A stretch of DNA of 32,697 bases from an uncultured Chloroflexales bacterium (GTDB lineage: Bacteria; Chloroflexota; Chloroflexia; Chloroflexales; Chloroflexaceae): positions 1 through 32,697 of the forward strand of contig CALGUG010000015.1 of NCBI GenBank assembly GCA_937902315.1, in the 5' to 3' direction. The position numbers and the translations under genes are program-made. Positions 26,004 to 32,697 of the stretch are shown here, in pieces. The notes below the pieces were generated by a model. That model did no database searches. It saw only the letters and a list, made by a program, of their open reading frames with translations, and was not told the DNA's origin. How positions within the stretch are numbered: the stretch's first letter is position 1; each line of letters starts with the position of its first letter.

Positions 26004-27029
26004 TTAGTTCGGCTCTTCGACCGACCACGACTGCACGCCATGGTTCACAAACGAGAAGGGGCGAACCTGAACGCCCGCATTGGTCAAGACCTTTTCTAAG
26101 TGGAGGCGCTGCCCAAACGGACAGGCAAAGACCATAAAGCCGCCACCGCCTGCACCGGTGATCTTGCCGCCCCAAGCGCCGTTGGCACGAGCCAACTCAT
26201 ACACCTCATCGACAATCGGCGGCGCGATATGGGGCGAAAAAGCCTTCTTTACCTCCCAAGCATCGTGCAGCAAACGCCCGAAATCGGCGATTCGCGACGA
26301 ACGCAGCAATTTAGTAGCCTCATCGACGAAGGCTTTGGTCTCGTCGTGGTAACGTAAAGTGTCGCCCTCGACCAAGCGTCGCACTTGGTCTTGCATCAAG
26401 TGGTAGCGCAGCAGCTTGCGATCACCGATATAACCGATGATCAAGCAGCTCTCTAGCTCAAGCAGAGCGGCCGGATCGGTGATCACTGGCTCGACGATCA
26501 CGCGCGGGCCGCCAAAGTGATAGACCGCCATACCACCGAAGGCGGCAGCGTACTGATCTTGGCGTCCTCCCGGAATGCCCAGATCGATTCGTTCGATCTT
26601 ATAGGCCAGTTCCGCCAGCTCGTGCATATCGACCGGAATGCCGTAGGCCATATAGAGCAGCTTGAGCATGCTCACAACCAAGGCCGATGACGAGCCAAGC
26701 CCACTTCCCGGAGGCGCATCGCTGAACATGGTCAGCTCAACACCTTCGGGCAGATCGCCGCGCGCCTCACGAACCGAATCAAGCACCGCTTGGGGCAAAG
26801 AGAGACGCCCATCCCACTCGCGGCCCGTCACATTACGGCTCACCTCTTCTAAATCGAGCGAACGAATCGTAATGCCTGGCGTGGAGCTAGGGCGCATCAT
26901 ACAACGCACAAACAAATTAATTGTACAGTTCAGAACTTTGCCACCATACTGTTGGTCGTAAGGGCTGACATCAGTGCCACCTCCGAAGAAGCCAATCCGC
27001 ATCGGGGCACGCGCTTTCCAGATCTTCAT
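26004..27029 (-). CDS. GHMP-family sugar kinase (heptose/galactose-type)
   Basis: A 341-residue kinase. N-terminal ARAPMRIGFFGGGTD, the ATP-binding PPGSGLGSSSALVV glycine/serine loop and C-terminal KITGAGGGGFMVF are the three GHMP motifs. Overall look, including the ERIDLGIPGGRQDQYAAAFGG segment, is that of the D-glycero-D-manno-heptose-7-phosphate kinase (HddA)-like group. It phosphorylates a sugar, probably as a step to a nucleotide-activated sugar for surface glycans. I start at ATG 27029 (MKIWKARAPM), matching where family members begin; an in-frame TTG at 27065 would add 12 residues. Neither start has a strong Shine-Dalgarno. No other heptose pathway genes are in view, so substrate is not certain. 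Confidence 0.87.
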   Translation of the reverse strand: MKIWKARAPMRIGFFGGGTDVSPYDQQYGGKVLNCTINLFVRCMMRPSSTPGITIRSLDLEEVSRNVTGREWDGRLSLPQAVLDSVREARGDLPEGVELTMFSDAPPGSGLGSSSALVVSMLKLLYMAYGIPVDMHELAELAYKIERIDLGIPGGRQDQYAAAFGGMAVYHFGGPRVIVEPVITDPAALLELESCLIIGYIGDRKLLRYHLMQDQVRRLVEGDTLRYHDETKAFVDEATKLLRSSRIADFGRLLHDAWEVKKAFSPHIAPPIVDEVYELARANGAWGGKITGAGGGGFMVFACPFGQRLHLEKVLTNAGVQVRPFSFVNHGVQSWSVEEPN

Positions 27030-27251
27030 ATGTTTCGTTTGCACACTTGCTCGTCGCCCATGCAAGGCACGAGTCGGGGTGCGTCCTTTCTACTGAACTC
27101 ACAACCGATAGATCGGCTCGAAACTGCAAGCTGTAGCTCCGAGCGCGCTTCGCCAAACCAACAGGTGAATAACGAGTGCAAGACTGTTCTCCGGCTCGTC
27201 GCACGCTCTACGCCACAATCCAACAAGCTTCAAACTATCCTCATCATATGC

Positions 27252-27257
27252 ATTATA
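27252..27257 (-). promoter_or_regulatory. Candidate -10 box for the GHMP kinase gene
   Basis: A perfect TATAAT on the minus strand lies ~220 nt upstream of the chosen start; the hexamer 17 nt upstream (GAAGTT) is a weak -35. Apart from this, 27030-27330 holds no gene or repeat that I can recognise. Confidence 0.35.
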
Positions 27258-27330
27258 GACGATTCTGCATGCACAACTTCAGGAAGCTTCGCTCTAGCCA
27301 CGCTTCGAGCTGCAAGCACAATCGGCCTGT

Positions 27331-28398
27331 TTAAGCAGCGATTCGCACCACCGGAACGGGTTGATCGATCCCTTTGAGCTGGACGCGTTCGCGCTCGATC
27401 GGGCGTGCTCCTAACAGGTCGCGCGCCTCGGAATCGTCTAAAATCGCCTCCGTAAAGACGATATCGTGGCCGCGCGAGAGGCCTTGCACCCGCGCCGCCG
27501 TATTGACTGTTCCGCCGAAATAGTCGGGTTGATCGTTGAGGGTCACGCTGAGGCAAGGGCCACAGTGCAGACCAACCTTCAGTATCAAGCGCTCATCGCC
27601 TTCGAGCTCGGCGCGCTGATTCAGATCTGCGATCGCCTTTTGCATCCAGATCGCCGCCTTGAGAGCATCGGCCGGAGTTTGAAAGGCCGCCATCACCGCA
27701 TCGCCGATCGTCTTAATCATCAGGCCGTTGCACTGATCGGCGACTCGAAAGAGCTCATCAAAATGCATGCGCACCAACGAATAGGCTCGCGGATCGCCGC
27801 GCCGAGCATAGATGGCCGTCGAGCCTGCCAGATCGGTGAAGAGCAGCGCCACGCGGGTGACTTCGAGGCTCTCATCGGGCAGAATGCGCTGCTGCGGGAA
27901 GATACGCTGAAATTCGGGCACCAACAGCAGGGCATGGCCCGAAACCACGCCCAAGCGCCGATCGAGCTCGGCTCGATAGGCTGGATCGTAGCTGGCTGGG
28001 CGCGGCCGCAAACGCTGAACCAAGCTAAAGGTCACCCGCACATCGCGGTCGAGTTGAGGAGGGAAATCGCCTTGGCAAGCAAGACAGGTCATATCGTGCT
28101 TGAAACTGCCCAACTCGTGAACATCGCTGGTGAGCTGGCCGCAGTGCGGGCAGAGCACCTCCCAATGCAGGGTTACCAAGCCTGCCTTGAGGGCTTGCAA
28201 CAGCAAACGCAAACAGGTCCGCACATCGAGGCCCATCCGCTCAGCCAGCAAATGCGGATTAATCAAAACCAGATCGCGCGGCTCGGCGCGCAAAAAGTAG
28301 TCTGCTAAACGCTCGGCTTGGTCTGCTGAGATCCCTTGTTCTTCCAGAACTGCAAAAGCTCTCGAGAGGTCTGGCTTGCGGCTAAGACGTAAAAACAT
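27331..28398 (-). CDS. Class III adenylate cyclase with N-terminal zinc ribbon
   Basis: A 355-residue soluble protein. Residues 1-75 are helical and may form a winged-helix-like unit. C83-x2-C86 and C105-x2-C108 form a zinc-ribbon pair. The cyclase domain spans ~180-355: metal aspartates D189 (FTDLAGST) and D233 (GDAVMAAF), substrate-specifying K229 and D292 (DYFG), and transition-state N299/R303 (VNTAARVQ). All catalytic positions are present in one chain, so it should work as a homodimer and make cAMP from ATP. The Lys/Asp pair favours adenine over guanine. The ATG is preceded by GAGGAG. It is divergent from the UbiB gene. The signal sensed by the N-terminal half is unknown. Confidence 0.9.
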   Translation of the reverse strand: MFLRLSRKPDLSRAFAVLEEQGISADQAERLADYFLRAEPRDLVLINPHLLAERMGLDVRTCLRLLLQALKAGLVTLHWEVLCPHCGQLTSDVHELGSFKHDMTCLACQGDFPPQLDRDVRVTFSLVQRLRPRPASYDPAYRAELDRRLGVVSGHALLLVPEFQRIFPQQRILPDESLEVTRVALLFTDLAGSTAIYARRGDPRAYSLVRMHFDELFRVADQCNGLMIKTIGDAVMAAFQTPADALKAAIWMQKAIADLNQRAELEGDERLILKVGLHCGPCLSVTLNDQPDYFGGTVNTAARVQGLSRGHDIVFTEAILDDSEARDLLGARPIERERVQLKGIDQPVPVVRIAA

Positions 28399-28524
28399 AA
28401 AAGAAGCTCCTCTCTATCGACGGCACATGTCATTGTAGGTACAAACGCAGCCGAGCGCCACAACTCGCAAACCTGCAAGCAGCAAGCAGCGAAATCGCCC
28501 CACCCAACCAAAGGTCGAACGAGA

Positions 28525-28533
28525 TGGTATACT
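28525..28533 (+). promoter_or_regulatory. Extended -10 promoter of the UbiB-family gene
   Basis: TGGTATACT, identical to the 9-mer before the amidase operon, lies 34 nt upstream of the GTG start. No good -35 is visible. Confidence 0.5.
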
Positions 28534-28567
28534 AGCTTGAGAGAGTCATATACACAAGGATAGCGCG

Positions 28568-30229
28568 GTGTGGTCACTTGTTCGTCAAGCACGCTATTTA
28601 GGGCGGTATCGTGAAATCGCTACCGTTCTCACTTCGCACGGCTTCGGCTGGGTCATTCAAGAAACGGGCCTAGCCAGCGTATTATCGCTGCCCCGCCGGA
28701 TTCTGCGCCAGAGTCCGTCGCCCAACCTGACCGTAGGCGAGCGCCTGCGCATGGCCATGACCGATCTTGGGCCGACCGCTATCAAACTGGGCCAGATCCT
28801 TAGCACCCGCCCCGACTTAATCCCGGCCGATATCCTCGAAGAGCTCAACAAACTGCAAGATACCGTGCCGCCCTTCCCCTACGAAGAGGTCGTCGCCACC
28901 ATCGAGGCCGAGCTAGGCCGCCCGCTCGACGAAATCTTTCAATCCTTCGAGCGCGAATCACTGGCAGCCGCCTCTTTGGGACAAGTGCATGGCGCGGTTC
29001 TACGCACAGGCGAACAGGTCGTCGTCAAGGTTCAGCGCCCCAATATCAGCCAAATCATCAACACCGACCTCGCCATTTTGACCAACTTAGCAACCCTCGC
29101 CCAAGAACACACCGCCCTCGGCCAGCAATACGACTTAGTCGAGCTCGCTTGGGAATTCAGCACCTCGCTGCGTGGCGAGCTCGACTACCGCCGCGAGGCC
29201 CGCAACGCCGAGCGCTTTCGCAGCAACTTTCGCGACAGCGACGAGATCCACATCCCCAAGATCTTTTGGGACTACTCCAGCACGCGCGTCCTCACCAGCG
29301 AACGGCTCTTCGGCGTCAAAATCAACGATCTCGCAGGCTTGTCTCAGGCCGGGCTCGACCGCCGCAAACTGGCTCGCAACTGCGTCAAGCTGATCTTCCA
29401 AGAGGTTTTTGTCGACGGCTTCTTCCACGGCGATCCACACCCGGGCAACTTTTGCGCTCTGCCCGGCAATGTGATCGGCGCCTTCGACTTCGGCCAAGTG
29501 GGCATACTCGATACCAATGACAGCACCCAACTGCTCTTGCTCTTTCAAGCCATCAGCACGCGCAACCTCGACGCCACGCTGCGTGTTCTCGAGCGCCTAG
29601 GGGTCGTCTCGCGCTACGAAGCCTCACCCGCTCTACGCCGCGATCTCTCGCGTTTTATCGATCACATCGTCGATCAGCCGCTCTCGGAGCTTTCTGCTAG
29701 CGCTACCGGCGGCGAACTCTTGACGATCTTTCAGCGCCACCGTCTGCGCCTGCCACCCCAGATCGCCCTGCTACTCAAAGCGATTATTATGATGGAGGGC
29801 GTGGGCGTCCAGCTCGACCCTCAACTCGATATCTTCACCATCGTTCAACCCTACGTAACGCGCGCCGTCAGCAACGCCCCCAAACTGATCGGCAGTCAAG
29901 CCCTGCACGAGATGCGCGACGTCGCCGAAGCTCTCATGGCCCTGCCCCACTACAGCAACAGCGTTTTACGTCAACTTAGCGAAGGCTCACTCAGCATCCA
30001 AACCCACAACAACGAAGCTCTCCGCAACGCCAACGCCATCAGTCTCGCATCGGGACGCCTCAGCCTCGCTCTGATCGTAACGGCCTTGGTGTTAGCCAGC
30101 AGCGCGCTCGGCATCGTCAGCTCGCTTGGGCTGGGTGGCACCTTGGTCGTTGTGCTCTTTTGGCTGGCCATTGGCCTGGTTTTGGTCTTTGGCGCATGGC
30201 TTATTTTGCTGCTCCTCAAGCGTCAATAA
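28568..30229 (+). CDS. UbiB/AarF/ABC1 family atypical kinase
   Basis: A 553-residue membrane-anchored protein of normal family length. Signature motifs: KLGQ at 73-76 (AIKLGQILSTRPDLIP), the Ala-rich loop AAAS (133-136) replacing the usual glycine loop, lysine K154 (VVVKVQRP), the catalytic loop HGDPHPGN (287-294) and DFG at 307-309. Two C-terminal transmembrane helices (~495-550) anchor it. UbiB proteins are ATPases/kinases that support isoprenoid quinone synthesis or lipid homeostasis; the precise role in this phylum is inferred. The start is GTG with AAGGA 8 nt upstream. A lone gene, convergent with the response regulator gene. Confidence 0.93.
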   Translation: MWSLVRQARYLGRYREIATVLTSHGFGWVIQETGLASVLSLPRRILRQSPSPNLTVGERLRMAMTDLGPTAIKLGQILSTRPDLIPADILEELNKLQDTVPPFPYEEVVATIEAELGRPLDEIFQSFERESLAAASLGQVHGAVLRTGEQVVVKVQRPNISQIINTDLAILTNLATLAQEHTALGQQYDLVELAWEFSTSLRGELDYRREARNAERFRSNFRDSDEIHIPKIFWDYSSTRVLTSERLFGVKINDLAGLSQAGLDRRKLARNCVKLIFQEVFVDGFFHGDPHPGNFCALPGNVIGAFDFGQVGILDTNDSTQLLLLFQAISTRNLDATLRVLERLGVVSRYEASPALRRDLSRFIDHIVDQPLSELSASATGGELLTIFQRHRLRLPPQIALLLKAIIMMEGVGVQLDPQLDIFTIVQPYVTRAVSNAPKLIGSQALHEMRDVAEALMALPHYSNSVLRQLSEGSLSIQTHNNEALRNANAISLASGRLSLALIVTALVLASSALGIVSSLGLGGTLVVVLFWLAIGLVLVFGAWLILLLLKRQ

Positions 30230-30279
30230 GCTCATACCATCCCTGCATACACAATCAGCTTCCTGCTTTTCATTGGCAT

Positions 30280-30450
30280 CACACAGGCGGCGAGGTCTTT
30301 CACACCCATTCGTTCCTCACCGCGTCCGCCTCCGGCTACCAAATCAGCGCCCATCCATCCAAACCTTCAGCATTTCATACCAAATTCTGTAGCTGACTTA
30401 CTTTTTGGTCTTCGGCAGAGCGGAACCTGTCTCTTTTTGTTTTTCCCCGG
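30280..30450. repeat. Modular intergenic repeat, copy D (partial)
   Basis: One arm gcgtccgcctccggctacca (30322-30341) is followed by agcgcccatccatcc, as in the reverse complement of copy A. Then comes ttcataccaaattctg and the ctttttggtcttcggcagag module (~30398-30420) also present in copies A and E. The second inverted arm is missing. No gene is supported in 30230-30677; the plus ORF 30405-30944 overlaps the response regulator antisense. Confidence 0.65.
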
Positions 30451-30528
30451 TTTTTGCTCTCCTGCGTCTAATCGCTGCATTTCGCTGTATTCGCAGCGTA
30501 AGCAGTGCAAGCCCAAAAACAAACCGAA

Positions 30529-30566
30529 GAGCCTCGCCCATGGAGTGCTGTCCATGGACGAGGCTC
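30529..30566 (-). terminator. Terminator downstream of the response regulator gene
   Basis: A 15-bp stem with one mismatch (8+7 bp; 30529-30544 with 30551-30566) and a 6-nt loop. On the minus strand it is followed by the T-rich ttcggtttgttttt. It lies ~110 bases past the stop. Confidence 0.65.
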
Positions 30567-30677
30567 GTAGGTGAGAACATTGTGCTCACACAAGAGTATG
30601 ACACACAGCCAACCAGAAACCAAGCTATAGAGATTACACCTTGGTTACGAGGCTACAAAGGCCATACTGAGCACAGT

Positions 30678-31472
30678 TTAGTCGGCTACGATCCGATAAC
30701 CGATCTGGCGCACATTCCTGATCAAATACTTGCTGGTCTTGCGCCTGATATTCCGCACGTGCGATTTCAGCAAGACATGCGCATCGATATATTGCAACAT
30801 GTCTTTATGGGTCTCTTTCACAATATCGATGTAACTCACTACTCGCCCTTCGGCCTGAATCAAGCAGCGCAAAAGCTTGTGCTCGATCGGCGTAAGGTGC
30901 AAAACGCGACCTGCATAGGTGGCTTTATTGAGCGTTTTACTTAAAACCAGCTTACCAAAGCGCAACTGGTTCGGTATCTCTGAAGGCGATGAGTTGTCCA
31001 TACGCGAGCGCGCATGGGAGGGGAGGGATTCTGAAATATGTTGCATCGGACTCTCCCTTGTAATCGTTTGGTATCCTTTCAGGATACTCTCTTGTGAGAT
31101 ATAGAGACTGCGCTGATGCAAAGCTTGATCGAGGCGTTCGAGTAAGGTCGTCGGCACGCAGGGCTTCAACAAGTAGTCATTGGCTCCCGCCCGCAACGCG
31201 GCGATCACATGGTCGAGACCTCGATGACCTGTAAGCAACAGCACGGTTGGTGCTGGAGCCTGTTTGGTTGCAACCCGCAACACTTCAAGGCCATCAATAT
31301 CGGGCAAAAAGATGTCGCTTACAACGCCATCAAACGTTTTATGCGTTAATTGCTCAATTGCTTGTTGACCCGTTGCCACACTACAAACATCGTAACCAGA
31401 GACAACCAGAAAACGATGTAAGATTGCGCGAGCAGAATCGTCGTCTTCAACGAGTAGAATGGAAGCTTCCAT
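30678..31472 (-). CDS. Response regulator, receiver plus OmpR-like winged helix
   Basis: A 264-residue DNA-binding regulator. Receiver domain ~1-120 with acidic pocket D10/D11, phospho-acceptor D53 (VVSDIFLPD), T81 and K103 (LLKP). A long ~45-residue linker follows, then a winged-helix domain (~165-264: LTPIEHKLLRCLIQAEGRVVS...HVRNIRRK...IRNVRQIGYRIV) of the OmpR/PhoB type. It lies 57 bp after the HPt gene on the same strand, so the two probably form part of a phosphorelay; no histidine kinase is in the window. Its own ribosome binding site is weak (ATAGG). Targets unknown. Confidence 0.92.
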   Translation of the reverse strand: MEASILLVEDDDSARAILHRFLVVSGYDVCSVATGQQAIEQLTHKTFDGVVSDIFLPDIDGLEVLRVATKQAPAPTVLLLTGHRGLDHVIAALRAGANDYLLKPCVPTTLLERLDQALHQRSLYISQESILKGYQTITRESPMQHISESLPSHARSRMDNSSPSEIPNQLRFGKLVLSKTLNKATYAGRVLHLTPIEHKLLRCLIQAEGRVVSYIDIVKETHKDMLQYIDAHVLLKSHVRNIRRKTSKYLIRNVRQIGYRIVAD

Positions 31473-31529
31473 GGACCTATTCTCGTTATACTACTGAAAA
31501 GTTATTCCAAGAGCGTAACGTCAATAAGC

Positions 31530-32087
31530 TTACTCACTCTGCAGAATGAGATACAGCCAACGGCTTTCATATTCTAATCGAAGGAGATGGGTTGCCAGAT
31601 TTTGAGCACAAGAAAACGACATATCGATTGAAAAAGATAATTTATTCACCTCATCGTGGCTAGGCCAAACTTCAAGCATAAGAGAAGGTTTTAAAATAAT
31701 ATCTTCAAAACGCGACTCTCGACATAGTTCGATGATCAATGGCATCAAATAGTGCGCCTGAGATGGCGTTATACCAGCTCGATGTTCGAGCACGGGCTTC
31801 AAGCTATTTGCGATCTCGCGCGCAATCGAGCCAAGTGCAGCGTAGCCGAAGGTTGCACCCGTTCCAGCTAAATTATGTACCGCACGATAAAGGCTTTCGA
31901 ATACATCTGCATCCCAAGCGTATTGCAGATGGTTCCAGTTCTGTACGATAGTGCATAATTTCGTACGGAGCTCATTAGAGTAGTTTTGGCGCAAGCGTTC
32001 AAATTTGTGCTGAAACCGAGGAGGTAAATCGGTTATCAAAGAGTCATCAAGACCAGTATCAAGGGTCGTCAGGTGGGAAGTACGCAT
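31530..32087 (-). CDS. HPt phosphotransfer protein with degenerate C-terminal tail
   Basis: A 185-residue protein. Residues ~25-125 are helical with the HPt signature YRAVHNLAGTGATFGYAALG, phospho-acceptor H71. The tail (~150-175, LSFSIDMSFSCAQNLATHLLRLEYE) resembles the first beta-alpha unit of a receiver domain but lacks the acidic pair and ends after ~35 residues, so it may be the remnant of an HPt-receiver fusion. The start ATG at 32087 has a weak AGG 9 nt upstream. It lies directly upstream of the response regulator gene and divergent from the 70-residue gene. It likely relays phosphate between a kinase encoded elsewhere and a regulator. Confidence 0.8.
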   Translation of the reverse strand: MRTSHLTTLDTGLDDSLITDLPPRFQHKFERLRQNYSNELRTKLCTIVQNWNHLQYAWDADVFESLYRAVHNLAGTGATFGYAALGSIAREIANSLKPVLEHRAGITPSQAHYLMPLIIELCRESRFEDIILKPSLMLEVWPSHDEVNKLSFSIDMSFSCAQNLATHLLRLEYESRWLYLILQSE

Positions 32088-32114
32088 ATGATTAAACCTG
32101 CCGATCTAAGGTAC

Positions 32115-32136
32115 TTAACTGTTCTCCGACAGTTAA
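32115..32136. promoter_or_regulatory. Inverted repeat in the HPt/70-aa divergent intergenic region
   Basis: TTAACTG (32115-32121) and CAGTTAA (32130-32136) form a 7-bp dyad with an 8-nt spacer, 28 bp upstream of the HPt start. It could be an operator or a leader hairpin. The remaining 32137-32280 is AT-rich and holds no recognisable gene. Confidence 0.35.
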
Positions 32137-32288
32137 AGGATGTTGATTCCGTTGTTATGCTCTTTAGCAACTACCGTTCCTCCAAGGAAATCTAAGTATA
32201 AAGCTTGGATAATAACAATGAAGTTCTTTGTAGGTAATTATTTGGTAAGTTCAGCCATTTCTCCCCTAGTTATGAAAAAAAAGTAGTG

Positions 32289-32294
32289 TACAAT
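32289..32294 (+). promoter_or_regulatory. Candidate -10 box for the 70-residue gene
   Basis: TACAAT after an A-run lies 40 nt before the ATG; the -35 region is not convincing. Confidence 0.3.
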
Positions 32295-32333
32295 GGAATA
32301 ACTTGATTCATCTTGAACTAAGGAGTTCATCCC

Positions 32334-32546
32334 ATGGAACAACTGGTTAAACTTGTTTCCGAACGCACTGGCCTTTCCGAAGCGCAATCCCGCGAAGTCA
32401 TCACTTTGGTTGTCGGTTTCATCAAAGACAAGTTGCCCCCCAACATCGCATCACAGCTAGACTTGTTGATCGGCGCTAACACAGCCAGCAGCACGGCTCA
32501 ACAAGCGCTTGGTGCACTCGGCAGTCTGTTCGGCAAGAAAGACTAG
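32334..32546 (+). CDS. Small 70-residue hypothetical protein
   Basis: The gene is real by signals: AAGGAG (32321-32326) at good distance from the ATG, and a strong terminator 23 bases after the stop. The protein is helical: LVKLVSERTGLSEAQSREVITLVVGFIKDKLPPNIASQLDLLIG, then an Ala/Ser-rich tail ending LGSLFGKKD. The helix pattern recalls small DUF2267/DUF937-like proteins, but I cannot assign a family. There is no signal peptide or membrane segment. It is divergent from the HPt gene. High expression is possible given the clean signals; function unknown. Confidence 0.8.
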   Translation: MEQLVKLVSERTGLSEAQSREVITLVVGFIKDKLPPNIASQLDLLIGANTASSTAQQALGALGSLFGKKD

Positions 32547-32569
32547 TCTTCCATTTCTCCGATAGCAAC

Positions 32570-32603
32570 AAAAAGAGGTAGCCCTAGTGGGCCACCTCTT
32601 TTT
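32570..32603. terminator. Rho-independent terminator after the 70-residue gene
   Basis: A 14-bp stem with one mismatch (32570-32584 with 32589-32603) and a 4-nt loop (tagt). The A-run at the left and T-run at the right make it effective in both directions. Confidence 0.9.
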
Positions 32604-32632
32604 ATTACAACTCATTTGATTGATCACTTGTT

Positions 32633-32697
32633 ATGTTATACGAAATCCGGTTGATTAGGTTCTCTTTGGCCTTCGGCAGAGCGGAACGTGACTCTTT
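32633..32697. repeat. Modular intergenic repeat, copy E (cut by window end)
   Basis: tatacgaaatccggttgatt, then ctttggccttcggcagagcg and gtgactcttt, match the edge and the cttcggc module of copies A, C and D. It continues beyond the window. Confidence 0.6.

Noticed and set aside
30405..30944. 179-residue plus-strand ORF before the response regulator
   Set aside because: It is made of repeat copy D, a terminator hairpin and the antisense of the response regulator's winged-helix domain.

Overview
The window looks like chromosomal DNA of a filamentous or gliding member of the Chloroflexota (class Chloroflexia is my best guess; the genus is not determinable by eye). The reasons are large secreted SdrD_B-repeat proteins with a fibronectin-like C-terminal domain, secreted proteins carrying an LP-[FY]-V hydrophobic tag, DUF2079 and GT-C membrane proteins with extra exported beta domains, a UbiB/AarF kinase, a class III cyclase, and G+C-moderate DNA with many gatc-containing codons. 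There are no rRNA, tRNA, CRISPR or transposase genes.

Layout. (1) 1-9050: the 3' end of one giant surface protein gene, a repeat-rich intergenic region, then a complete 2309-residue paralogue. The 3' ends of the two genes, including stop codon and terminator hairpin, share long blocks of exact identity. (2) 9150-14800, minus strand: a small-molecule kinase (APH/choline kinase fold), a short-chain dehydrogenase, and a likely operon of amidase, a 137-residue unknown protein and an FAD amine oxidase-like enzyme. (3) 15032-24265, plus strand: a secreted clan-A glycoside hydrolase followed by four tightly coupled genes (GT-C-like membrane protein, GT2 glycosyltransferase, GT39-like membrane glycosyltransferase, DUF2079 membrane protein). 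This is a probable lipid-linked or surface glycan module. (4) 24272-28398, minus strand: a secreted esterase, a GHMP sugar kinase and an adenylate cyclase with a zinc-ribbon N-terminus. (5) 28568-30229, plus strand: a UbiB-family kinase. (6) 30678-32087, minus strand: a response regulator and an HPt protein, followed by a divergent 70-residue protein at 32334-32546.

Five copies of a modular non-coding repeat lie in the intergenic spaces (about 1235-1818, 10257-10676, 25611-25905, 30280-30450 and 32633 to the end). Three have a ~20-bp inverted repeat pair with core gcgtccgcctacggctacca.

How the genes fit together: much of the window concerns the cell surface. It holds adhesin- or sheath-like repeat proteins, a glycosyltransferase cluster with its own secreted glycosidase, a secreted esterase and a sugar kinase that could feed activated-sugar synthesis. 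The two observations I consider most likely to be under-described are the short LP-[FY]-V tag shared by four exported proteins and the exported W-LPG/D-R-LG beta domain fused to the GT-C enzymes. No single clearly new defence or mobile system was seen.
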